Shown: positions 55,998 to 64,000 of the stretch, one piece after another | Layout of the letters: each line of letters begins with the position of its first letter | Numbering within the stretch: the first letter of the stretch is position 1 | NCBI GenBank assembly: GCA_029245395.1 | Contig: JAQWPL010000029.1 | Location: forward strand, 310,001 to 374,000 | DNA: 64,000 bases | DNA from: Gammaproteobacteria bacterium | GTDB taxonomy: Bacteria > Pseudomonadota > Gammaproteobacteria > Pseudomonadales > Pseudohongiellaceae | Direction: 5' to 3' | Made by a program: the position numbers and the translations under genes | Notes under the pieces: generated by a model | Told to the model about the DNA's origin: nothing | Databases searched by the model: none | The model's input: the letters and a program-made list of their open reading frames with translations, nothing else

Positions 55998-56993
55998 TTA
56001 CTGGCTCAGACCAGTATAGGTGCGATATTCATCCCACAGTTTTTCACGTAGTTCCGCATCTGGTTCGCCCATGGCCGCTTCCCTAAGCTGCCTTGCCACC
56101 ACATCGTCATTATTGCCGCTTGGAATATCCTCGGGGACCGGAAAGCTTTCCTGTTCTTCAAAAGTGAAGTCACCTTCCCTGGTGGCAGTGCCGGGGGGCA
56201 TAACGCCGCCGCCTGAGGAGCTATTTGGCGCTGAGACAACGACCAATGGGCCGCCTGCCTCTCCGTCACCGCCTCCAGACCCACTGCCTGATGAAGACAT
56301 TACACCGCTGCCAGCTTCATTAGCCTCTGTCTGGACACGTTCTCTTTCCCCAAGAATCAAGCCGTCAAACTCTGCAAACCCTTCATCTAGTCTTGCATCT
56401 AATGCTGCTCGGCGTTCAGAGGCGGTCATAACTTGTCCACGGCCTTCAGCCAGGTCGCCAAATGGATCGTCACCATTTGTTTGGCCTCCGGCCAAATCAC
56501 CCTCTTCAGAGCCCCCATTATTGCCGTCTGCTGTGTCAAATCCGCCGTTGCTCTGGTTTCCAGCCTGGGCGCCCTGACTGCCGTTTTGGGGTGCATTTTC
56601 GGCGCCACTGTCTCCTGAATTCTGGCCCTGGTTGCCTGCAACCTGGGGAGAATTTTCTGATCCGTCTTGTGAAGATTGTTGTTGCCCCTGCTCACCTTGT
56701 TGGCCTTGCTGGCTGGAAGGGCTCGAATTACTGCTGGGGCTACTTGAACTTGAGCTACTACTAACAGTAGGCAAGCTGGGCGAACTACTTGACGAACTGG
56801 AAGAAGGACTTGGCAGACTTGGCGAAGAGCTCGGCGAACTGCTTGGCGAAGAACTTGGCGAGCTGGAGGAACTAGGCATGCTCGGCATACTTGAAGAAGA
56901 CGATGAAGAGCTGGATGTAGATTCACAACCTGCAACTGTCAACAGTGAAATGCTGACCAGCAAACATCTTAAATTTTTATCTATGTTATTCAT
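55998..56993 (-). CDS. Ser/Pro-rich lipoprotein, first gene of the envelope-motor cluster
   Basis: A 331-residue lipoprotein with lipobox VAGC (Cys23). Residues 24-95 are almost only Ser and Pro, including tandem SSSP units, a flexible stalk. Residues 95-175 are rich in Gln, Gly and Asn. A conserved-looking helical segment follows (MTASERRAALDARLDEGFAEFDG), then another Gly/Ser linker and a C-terminal helical tail. The repetitive stalk suggests a spacer that reaches across the periplasm or off the surface. It leads a run of nine same-strand genes. Confidence 0.85.
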   Translation of the reverse strand: MNNIDKNLRCLLVSISLLTVAGCESTSSSSSSSSSMPSMPSSSSSPSSSPSSSPSSSPSLPSPSSSSSSSSPSLPTVSSSSSSSSPSSNSSPSSQQGQQGEQGQQQSSQDGSENSPQVAGNQGQNSGDSGAENAPQNGSQGAQAGNQSNGGFDTADGNNGGSEEGDLAGGQTNGDDPFGDLAEGRGQVMTASERRAALDARLDEGFAEFDGLILGERERVQTEANEAGSGVMSSSGSGSGGGDGEAGGPLVVVSAPNSSSGGGVMPPGTATREGDFTFEEQESFPVPEDIPSGNNDDVVARQLREAAMGEPDAELREKLWDEYRTYTGLSQ

Positions 56994-57179
56994 ATAATGT
57001 TTTTATGTAATTCTCTTAAAATAGACTGCTTTTCACATACCGACTTTAACCAAATTTCTTTCTTGGTCGAACCTTCGTCCAGCCTTTCTTCAACCCCTGA
57101 AATGCCTGTATTACGTGGCTCAGAAACAGTACCGGAACCGACTATCGTCACCCTTCAGTGCGTTAACGTCAACCGTTTT

Positions 57180-57195
57180 GGGGAAAATTTTCCCC
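57180..57195. promoter_or_regulatory. 16-bp perfect palindrome upstream of the envelope-motor cluster
   Basis: GGGGAAAATTTTCCCC is a perfect palindrome about 190 bases upstream of the first cluster gene and 160 bases past the end of the hydantoinase gene. It could be an operator, or a weak structure. The rest of the spacer (56994-57356) holds no gene I can support; a short plus-strand frame at 56997-57254 has no features. Confidence 0.5.
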
Positions 57196-57356
57196 TGTAC
57201 ACATTTCCCTATATTTGCAGGCATTTTGCCCTTTGTATGCTGAATCGGCCCTGAATCGTCAAAGGCAGGTAGGTCAAGGGATTAGACCGCAGTCATGGCT
57301 GGAAATTGCCGCCATTTGGGGCATATATCCAGGTTTTCTTAGGCATTGCATAGAAC

Positions 57357-59396
57357 TCATGCAGGGTCTTTATGCAATAGCAGATTCCCAGAGGCATCGT
57401 TGACAACACGCCAGCCTGGTGCAAGCCATGTGGTGGCATTGGTTTCTGTAATCAGTGCTGGTCCGTTTATTTCGCCACCTTCAATAAGTGCTTGCCTTTC
57501 GATGACTGGTACTTTGTCCGGAATGCCAAAGAGTATTTTTTCGGAATTTGGCGAATTGGTTTGTGATTCTTTTTTATATTGCTCTATTACTGGCGTATTT
57601 CTTTGCTCCGAGATACTGATGCGAAGATTGACCAACTCTACATCTGAGGCAAGCCTGTGCCCATATCGCTTGTAGTGCGCTTCGTGGAATGCGTTGGAAT
57701 TTTCTACCTCAGAACCTGTAGGCCAAGGAAGGGAGAGGCTGGCAGACTGGCCGGCATAACGCAGATCAGCACGGCGTTCTATGACAACCTCTTCTCTAAA
57801 GACTCCTTCTTCTGTCAGTTGTTTCATGCCTTCGGCTTCCAGATTCGCAAAAATAGACTCAGTTTCCTGAATATCCATATTTTTCAGCAGTACCTGATTA
57901 GTGCGGGACAGTTGTCGTTCTGCCGGGGCCAGAATCATACCCATGGCAGAGAGCACTCCAGCATGAATGGGCACCATGGCATCGGTCATGCCCATGGCTT
58001 CAGCCAGCGCGCATATATGCAGGCCACCCGCGCCGCCAAAGCAGCACAGGCGAAAATCCAGGGGGTCATAGCCCCTGGCTACCGAGATGACCCGTAATGC
58101 CCGCACCATATGTTCATTTGCTACCTGAATAATGCCCAAAGCGGCCTCCTCAATGCCAAGCCCCAGAGAGGCGGCTATAGGGGTGAGCACTTTTCTTGAG
58201 GCTTGTGTATCCAGAGTCATGGTGCCGCCCAGAAAGTCTTCTGGTTGAAGACGTCCCAGTACCAGGTTGGCATCAGTCACGGTAGGCTCAGCCCCCCCCA
58301 GGCCATAGCAAGCAGGACCTGGGCTGGCACCTGCTGAGCGCGGCCCGACCTGGAGCAGTCCTCCAGCATCAACGCTGGCAATAGAACCTCCGCCAGCTCC
58401 TATGGTATGCATATCAACCATGGGAACAGCTACTGGATAATCACCAATTTGACCTTCAGTAGTTAAACTGACTTTACCGTCAATCAAGGCAACATCAGTG
58501 GAGGTGCCCCCCATATCAAAAGTCATCAATTTCTTCTGGCCAGAAGTTTGCGCCAGGTAGCTGGCAGCAGCCAGGCCACCTGCAGGTCCTGAAAGTAGCA
58601 AGTTGACGGATTTGCGGGCTGCCAGATCGGCATCTATTGTGCCGCCTGAGGACTGCATGATGGAAAGCCCTGAGGGCGCAGTTGCTGTTTTTAACTTAAG
58701 CAGATAATTACTGACAAGGGGTCCCAGACTGGCATTGAGCCAGGTGGCTATACTGCGCTCGTATTCCCGATATTCCGGCAGAACGTCACTTGAGAGAGTG
58801 ATGAATGGGGAAAACTCAAGATGTGTGTTTAGGTGTTCAGCGATTTGTTGCTCCTGTTCTGGCGCCAGGAATGAAAACAGCAGTGATACCGCAATAGCTT
58901 CAGGAGCCAGTGTATTTAGGGTGCTGACCAGGTTCGCCAAACTGTTTTCATCCAATGCTTCCAGCACCTGGCCTTTACTATCAATCCGGCCTTTGACTTC
59001 AAGGCATAGTTCCCGGGGAACTGGAAGTTTTAGTGGAGGTGTATCGAGTTGATACAGGAAGGGCCTGGTCTGGCGACCAATAGTAAGTAGGTCCCTGAAG
59101 CCCGCGTTGGTGATAAAAGCCGTTTTAACCCCTTTTCCCTCCAGTGCCGCATTGGTGGCGACAGTACTGCCATGAATGATTTTCACATGGCCGGCGCTGA
59201 TATCGTCAGCTAGACCCATTTCAGTGATGCCCTGTAGAATTGCCAGCTCCGGTGCTTCTGGAGTGGACAGGACTTTGTGTGTTGTTAACCTGGCTCTTGG
59301 TTGAGAGGCTTCACCTGGTGAAGAGGCGTCACCTCTTGCGGAAGACAACAGGACGAAATCGGTGAACGTGCCACCTGTATCAACGCCCAGAATCAT
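57357..59396 (-). CDS. hyuA: Hydantoinase/5-oxoprolinase A-type protein
   Basis: A 679-residue member of the HyuA family, ATP-dependent enzymes that open hydantoin or 5-oxoproline rings. The N-terminal phosphate loop is MILGVDTGGTFTDFVLL, the core has HGSTVATNAALEGKG, LLSGPAGGLAAASYLA, MTFDMGGTSTDVALIDG and GAGGGSIASVDAGGLLQVGPRSAG, and the C-terminal region ends with a WRVVNDASGNLLL segment. HyuA usually works with a HyuB subunit encoded next to it; none is present in this window. A run of eight G's lies in the coding strand near 58300. Confidence 0.92.
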   Translation of the reverse strand: MILGVDTGGTFTDFVLLSSARGDASSPGEASQPRARLTTHKVLSTPEAPELAILQGITEMGLADDISAGHVKIIHGSTVATNAALEGKGVKTAFITNAGFRDLLTIGRQTRPFLYQLDTPPLKLPVPRELCLEVKGRIDSKGQVLEALDENSLANLVSTLNTLAPEAIAVSLLFSFLAPEQEQQIAEHLNTHLEFSPFITLSSDVLPEYREYERSIATWLNASLGPLVSNYLLKLKTATAPSGLSIMQSSGGTIDADLAARKSVNLLLSGPAGGLAAASYLAQTSGQKKLMTFDMGGTSTDVALIDGKVSLTTEGQIGDYPVAVPMVDMHTIGAGGGSIASVDAGGLLQVGPRSAGASPGPACYGLGGAEPTVTDANLVLGRLQPEDFLGGTMTLDTQASRKVLTPIAASLGLGIEEAALGIIQVANEHMVRALRVISVARGYDPLDFRLCCFGGAGGLHICALAEAMGMTDAMVPIHAGVLSAMGMILAPAERQLSRTNQVLLKNMDIQETESIFANLEAEGMKQLTEEGVFREEVVIERRADLRYAGQSASLSLPWPTGSEVENSNAFHEAHYKRYGHRLASDVELVNLRISISEQRNTPVIEQYKKESQTNSPNSEKILFGIPDKVPVIERQALIEGGEINGPALITETNATTWLAPGWRVVNDASGNLLLHKDPA

Positions 59397-59451
59397 GTGC
59401 CTGCTCCTGACATACTGCTCAAACGAGCCGCATTATAACGTGGATTAAACC

Positions 59452-60267
59452 ATGCCCGAATTGCCCGAAGTTGAAACCACGCGCAGAGGTATAACACCGC
59501 ACATACTTGGACAGAAAGTGTTGAACGTTATCGTGCGGGAGAAAAAATTACGTTGGCCAGTTCCAGCAAATCTGGCAGAGTTGCTGAAGAACGATAGTGT
59601 CAAGGACGTAAACCGGCGAGGAAAATACCTGTTAATAAAATTTACCGGCGGCGTACTAATGATTCATCTTGGTATGTCTGGCAGTTTACGCATCGTTAAA
59701 GCAGGCGAGCCCTCAGAAAAGCATGACCACCTGGATTTCCAATTTCAGAATGGCTATGACCTGCGGTACCGCGATCCGCGCAAGTTTGGCAGCATTCACT
59801 GGATTACCGGGTTGCTTGATGAACATCCTCTACTCTCTGGTTTGGGTCCGGAACCCCTCACTGATGATTTCTCAGGGAGCACACTTCACGTTCAGTCCCG
59901 GAAGAAAAAAGCAGCCGTTAAAACCTTTATTATGGACAGTCATATGGTTGTTGGCGTCGGGAATATCTATGCCAATGAGGCCTTGTTCAGAGCAGGAATT
60001 AGGCCTACTCTGTCCGCGGGCAAAGTCTCACTGGCCAGGTATGAAAAACTGGCCAGTGTTATTAAGGAAATTCTGGAGGAAGCTATTCGAGTTGGAGGCA
60101 CCACGCTGCGGGATTTCCTGGGCAGTGATGGTGAGCCTGGTTATTTCAAGCAATCCCTTGCTGTTTATGGGCGTGGAGGTGAACCTTGCCAGGCATGCAA
60201 AAAAGTATTAAAGGAAATTCGATTGGGGCAGCGCGCCACAGTTTATTGCAGCAACTGCCAACGCTAG
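59452..60267 (+). CDS. mutM: Formamidopyrimidine-DNA glycosylase
   Basis: A 271-residue base-excision repair enzyme that removes 8-oxoguanine. The N-terminal catalytic [14 protein letters not shown] (Pro2, Glu3) is intact, and the C-terminal zinc finger has [10 protein letters not shown]...YCSNC. The helix-two-turn-helix region [17 protein letters not shown] is present. It is divergent from the hydantoinase gene and precedes the DUF6152 pair on the same strand. Confidence 0.97.
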   Translation: MPELPEVETTRRGITPHILGQKVLNVIVREKKLRWPVPANLAELLKNDSVKDVNRRGKYLLIKFTGGVLMIHLGMSGSLRIVKAGEPSEKHDHLDFQFQNGYDLRYRDPRKFGSIHWITGLLDEHPLLSGLGPEPLTDDFSGSTLHVQSRKKKAAVKTFIMDSHMVVGVGNIYANEALFRAGIRPTLSAGKVSLARYEKLASVIKEILEEAIRVGGTTLRDFLGSDGEPGYFKQSLAVYGRGGEPCQACKKVLKEIRLGQRATVYCSNCQR

Positions 60268-60336
60268 TATAAATTTACATGCAGACATCTTGTTGGCCAT
60301 ACTTCGCTATGGGAACTGCAAGAGGGAAAGAGAAAC

Positions 60337-60747
60337 ATGAATCGCACTACAAGTATATTATTTTTTTTAACAGGGTTTGGTCTGTTCTCTTCATGGACCA
60401 TGGCAGTCAATGCCCACCATTCTTTTCCCGTACATTTTGTGCCTGAAGGGGAAATAACAGTATCTGGCGTGGTCACAAGCTTTCGTTTTGCCAATCCCCA
60501 TGGCGTTCTGGAATTCACAGTTACAAATAGCAGCGGCGAAGAAGCAACCTGGCGTGCGGAAACAAATTCCCCCAGTATTTTGCGCAGGCGAGGTTGGAAT
60601 AAAAATTCTCTGGAGTCCGGCGATGCTGTGACAGTAACGGGCTGGCCTGCACGAAATGATGAACAGTACATGCGTATTCGCAGCGTTACTTTTTCTGATG
60701 GCTCTGTACTGGCAACGCAGCCCGGAATTAATCTCGATCAGGATTAA
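60337..60747 (+). CDS. Exported DUF6152 family protein
   Basis: A 136-residue protein with a signal peptide ending near NAHH27. The mature segment HHSFPVHF...GVVTSFRFANPHG and the later ILRRRGWNKNSLESGDAVTVTGWPA match DUF6152, a small periplasmic beta-rich family of unknown role with an N-terminal His-His that may bind a metal. It is followed two bases after its stop by the next gene. Confidence 0.85.
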   Translation: MNRTTSILFFLTGFGLFSSWTMAVNAHHSFPVHFVPEGEITVSGVVTSFRFANPHGVLEFTVTNSSGEEATWRAETNSPSILRRRGWNKNSLESGDAVTVTGWPARNDEQYMRIRSVTFSDGSVLATQPGINLDQD

Positions 60748-60749
60748 CC

Positions 60750-61478
60750 ATGAAAAAAAATACACTTGCAGTAATTGCTTTCTTATTCAGTTTGTTGGCC
60801 TGTAACGTTCAAGCTGCCGACGCGCCGAATATGTCCGGTTTTTGGACGGTACGTTTTGAGCAGTCTCCTTCAGGCACGCAGTTGTTTGAAAAATTGCCAG
60901 AGGATGCAGTTTATATAAATGATGCCGGCGGTGGAGAGCTCTCGGAAGGCGATTACGACGGCTTGGAAATTACTGAAAGAGCACTGAATGAAATTCGTAA
61001 TTATGATTTCGATGATGAATTCAGTGTGGCCTACACCTGCATGCCTCCAACAGCTGTTTTTTATATGCAGGCACCTTTTCCCATGGAAATCCATCAGGGT
61101 CGCGACATGATAGTGTTCAAAATGGAATATTTTGATATGGTCAGGATTATTTTTATGGATGGGCGTAGCCACCCCGGTGAAGGTTTTCCTCATTCAAAAA
61201 ACGGGCACTCCATTGGTCATTGGGAAGGTGATGAACTGGTGGTCGACAGTACACATTTTTCACCGGGCACTTTTATGAACAACGGCTTCAACCACAGTGA
61301 AGATATTCACATGGAGGAACGTTTTAAACTAAACGAAGATGGCACTACTTTGTGGCTGACACAGGTGTATGAGGATCCGGCTGTATTTGAAGGCAGGGCG
61401 TCACGTTACATGGCGTGGAGGAAGGTGCCCGGAGAACATGTATATCCCTATGATTGCGATCCGAGCTTTGGCAGGTAA
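60750..61478 (+). CDS. Exported partner of the DUF6152 protein
   Basis: A 242-residue protein with a signal peptide cleaved near VQAADA. The mature part has YTCMPPTAVFYMQAPFPMEI, FMDGRSHP, HSIGHWEGDELVVDSTHFSPGTF and EDIHMEERFKL, a pattern often found beside DUF6152 genes in environmental bacteria. The function is unknown. It starts two bases after the DUF6152 stop, so the two are one unit. Confidence 0.82.
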   Translation: MKKNTLAVIAFLFSLLACNVQAADAPNMSGFWTVRFEQSPSGTQLFEKLPEDAVYINDAGGGELSEGDYDGLEITERALNEIRNYDFDDEFSVAYTCMPPTAVFYMQAPFPMEIHQGRDMIVFKMEYFDMVRIIFMDGRSHPGEGFPHSKNGHSIGHWEGDELVVDSTHFSPGTFMNNGFNHSEDIHMEERFKLNEDGTTLWLTQVYEDPAVFEGRASRYMAWRKVPGEHVYPYDCDPSFGR

Positions 61479-61542
61479 GAAGTAAAACGTGATACAAAGA
61501 TAGGATATGAAGCAGTGGGTTATAGAGCTCTTTATTTATCTT

Positions 61543-62312
<770 letters not shown>

Positions 62313-62428
62313 TTTCGGGGGGTGGACGCCGTGGTGCAATCTGTTATTGTTGCCACTGATTTCAGGCAATAAATAAATTATATAATTAATCTATTAATAG
62401 CTTTTTTCTAAGACAGAGTTCTCTTTTC

Positions 62429-63796
62429 ATGCAGCAATCAGAGCAACACGAAAACTGGTCATCAAGCTGGTTGTTTATTCTTGCCGCTGTAGGCTCCTCA
62501 GTTGGGCTAGCAAACATTTGGCGCTTTCCGTATACAACGGGTGAAAACGGCGGTGGTGCTTTTGTTTTTATTTATATAGCCGCTGTATTTTTCCTGGCCT
62601 TACCTCTGGTGATAGGTGAGTTTCTGATTGGAAGAAGAGGGCAGGACTGTCCTACTAATGCGCTAAAGAAATTAATTGCGGAAGCCAATGCCGGCCCCTT
62701 TTGGGCGTGTATTGGCTACATGGGAATTTTTACTGCAAGCCTGATTCTTTCCTATTACAGCATGATTGGTGGGGAGACCATTTATTATGCTGTTGCCAAC
62801 TTGCTTGGAAAATTCCAGGGCATTACACCCGGAGATGCGGCGGCCATTTCAAATGGTTTCAATGCCAGCTGGGTGTCAGTTTTATTAGCCCACAGCCTGT
62901 TCATGATGATTACCATTTATATTTCTGCGAACGGGATATCAGGCGGACTGGAAAAGGCTGTGAAATACATGATGCCGTTACTGTTTATGATTCTTCTTGG
63001 CATGGTTGGTTATGCAATAGTCGCTGGTGATTTTTCAGCCGCCGTTACCTATCTTTTCACACCTGATTTCAGCAAGCTGAATACGTCTGTTGTTATTGAT
63101 GCTTTCGGCCAGGCATTTTTCTCTGTCAGCGTTGGCGCAACTACACTGATGGCCTATGGATCCTACCTGAAAAAAAGTGATTCTATTTCGAGTTCAGCCG
63201 CCATTATTGTTTCAGCTGATACTCTGGTAGCACTACTGGCAGGGTTAGCCATATTTCCCATCGTGTTTGCTTTTGGGCTTGATGCTGGCGGTGGGCCAGG
63301 TCTGGTGTTTGAAACCGTACCTTTGGCATTTGGCAATATGCCAGGCGGGCTCATTTTCGGCACCTTGTTTTTTATATTGCTGGCATTTGCGGCAATCACT
63401 TCCTCTATTTCGATGTTGGAAGTGCCAGTGTCCTGGCTGGCCAGCAAAGACAATTGGTCACGAAAGAAAGCGGCTATTGTTAGTGGTGGATGCATCTGGG
63501 TTATCGGCTTCCTTTCTGTGCTGTCACTGAATGTTTTTTCCGGGTTTTATCCTCTGGATTTTGCTGGCATAGAAAGAACTTTCTTCGGAATTTTTGATTA
63601 TCTGACCAGCAATATTATGCTGCCTGTGACAGGATTGATGACAGCACTCTTCGTAGGCTGGGTGTTACCCCAGTCCATTTCAAAAGAAGAGCTAAAGGTA
63701 ATCAATGGCAGCGTCTTGTTTCAGGGTTGGATGGTGATGCTGCGTTACGGAGTGACACTGGTGTTGGGCATTGTTTTTTACAATCTGGTTTTCTGA
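62429..63796 (+). CDS. Sodium-dependent transporter, neurotransmitter:sodium symporter family
   Basis: A 455-residue membrane protein with about eleven helices. The first helix has LAAVGSSVGLANIWRFPY, the sodium and substrate site of LeuT-type carriers, and SVGATTLMAYGSYLKK marks helix 7. The substrate is likely an amino acid, but this cannot be read from the sequence. The RidA-family gene starts 20 bases later on the same strand. Confidence 0.94.
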   Translation: MQQSEQHENWSSSWLFILAAVGSSVGLANIWRFPYTTGENGGGAFVFIYIAAVFFLALPLVIGEFLIGRRGQDCPTNALKKLIAEANAGPFWACIGYMGIFTASLILSYYSMIGGETIYYAVANLLGKFQGITPGDAAAISNGFNASWVSVLLAHSLFMMITIYISANGISGGLEKAVKYMMPLLFMILLGMVGYAIVAGDFSAAVTYLFTPDFSKLNTSVVIDAFGQAFFSVSVGATTLMAYGSYLKKSDSISSSAAIIVSADTLVALLAGLAIFPIVFAFGLDAGGGPGLVFETVPLAFGNMPGGLIFGTLFFILLAFAAITSSISMLEVPVSWLASKDNWSRKKAAIVSGGCIWVIGFLSVLSLNVFSGFYPLDFAGIERTFFGIFDYLTSNIMLPVTGLMTALFVGWVLPQSISKEELKVINGSVLFQGWMVMLRYGVTLVLGIVFYNLVF

Positions 63797-63816
63797 TCAA
63801 AGTTTTGGAGGATGGC

Positions 63817-64000
63817 ATGGTTGATTACCTGGTTTCTGAAAAACTGATTTCACCAAAATTTAAATACAGTCAATTGGTCAGGGCAGGCTCTCATTATTAC
63901 TGCAGCGGTCTTATTGCGCTTGATAATGAATCAGGTGAACTTGTAAACGGTGGTATCGGCAAGGAAACAGAAAAAATATTGGAAAACCTGCAGATTCTGA
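63817..64000 (+). CDS. RidA family protein, cut by the window edge
   Basis: The first 61 residues of a RidA/YjgF-type protein (YSQLVRAGSHYYCSGLIALDNESG, GGIGKETEKILENLQ). RidA proteins destroy reactive enamine and imine intermediates of amino-acid metabolism. The ATG at 63817 has GGAGG nearby; the out-of-phase ATG at 63812 stops after a few codons. Its place after an amino-acid-type symporter suggests a shared amino-acid pathway. The end is beyond the window. Confidence 0.85.
   Translation, partial: MVDYLVSEKLISPKFKYSQLVRAGSHYYCSGLIALDNESGELVNGGIGKETEKILENLQIL

Noticed and set aside
56997-57254. 85-residue plus-strand frame beside the cluster promoter
   Set aside because: There is no start site support, no membrane pattern and no family.

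Overview
The window looks like a chromosomal segment of a marine-type gammaproteobacterium. The evidence is a set of conserved gammaproteobacterial neighbourhoods (yicC-gmk-rpoZ-spoT, rph-pyrE-slmA-argB, coaBC-radC-rpmB-rpmG, mutM / coaD-yfhL) together with many exported and lipid-modified proteins, TRAP and sodium-coupled transporters, and a periplasmic PQQ alcohol dehydrogenase. I cannot name the genus from sequence alone. No rRNA, tRNA, CRISPR array, transposase or phage gene was seen.

Layout. 1-1.4 kb: an AT-rich pair of unrecognised genes that differ in composition from the rest. 1.4-5.5 kb: a HexR-like regulator that appears to start at CTG, a cold-shock protein, a nested inverted-repeat element of about 265 bp, and uvrD. 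5.5-10.4 kb: a TRAP transporter whose binding-protein gene converges on its permease genes, with a secreted two-domain cyclophilin upstream of the permeases. 10.5-16.8 kb: stress and housekeeping genes (universal stress protein, yaaA, DUF938, a COG3146 acyltransferase, a PHP phosphatase, a GFA-fold protein). 16.8-21.6 kb: ubiA, a DAACS symporter, an exported metallo-beta-lactamase-fold hydrolase, a PH-domain gene broken by a frameshift and a stop, and a second cold-shock gene. 21.8-31.2 kb: recG, a PQQ alcohol dehydrogenase fused to cytochrome c, a response regulator-PAS-GGDEF-EAL protein, and spoT. 31.3-43.1 kb: core genes for nucleotide metabolism, translation, CoA and ubiquinone synthesis.

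43.2-57.0 kb is the most interesting region: a run of minus-strand envelope genes. Read in the direction of transcription they are a Ser/Pro-rich lipoprotein, a second lipoprotein, a membrane-anchored TPR protein, a membrane-anchored PEGA-repeat protein ending in a formylglycine-enzyme-like domain that lacks the catalytic cysteines, a small acidic exported protein, a MotA/TolQ/ExbB-type channel protein, a degenerate Hsp70/actin-like protein with an FHA-like tail, and two paralogous von Willebrand A proteins. Each VWA protein begins with an ExbD/TolR-like membrane helix carrying the same FLDVMSCGFGA block. Two further lipoproteins and an M48 protease follow. My reading is an ion-driven envelope motor with two different B-type subunits and VWA domains in the periplasm. 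I do not recognise it as a named system.

57.3-64 kb: a lone hydantoinase-A-type gene, mutM, an exported DUF6152 protein with its partner, coaD-yfhL, a sodium:neurotransmitter-family symporter and the start of a RidA-family gene cut by the window edge.
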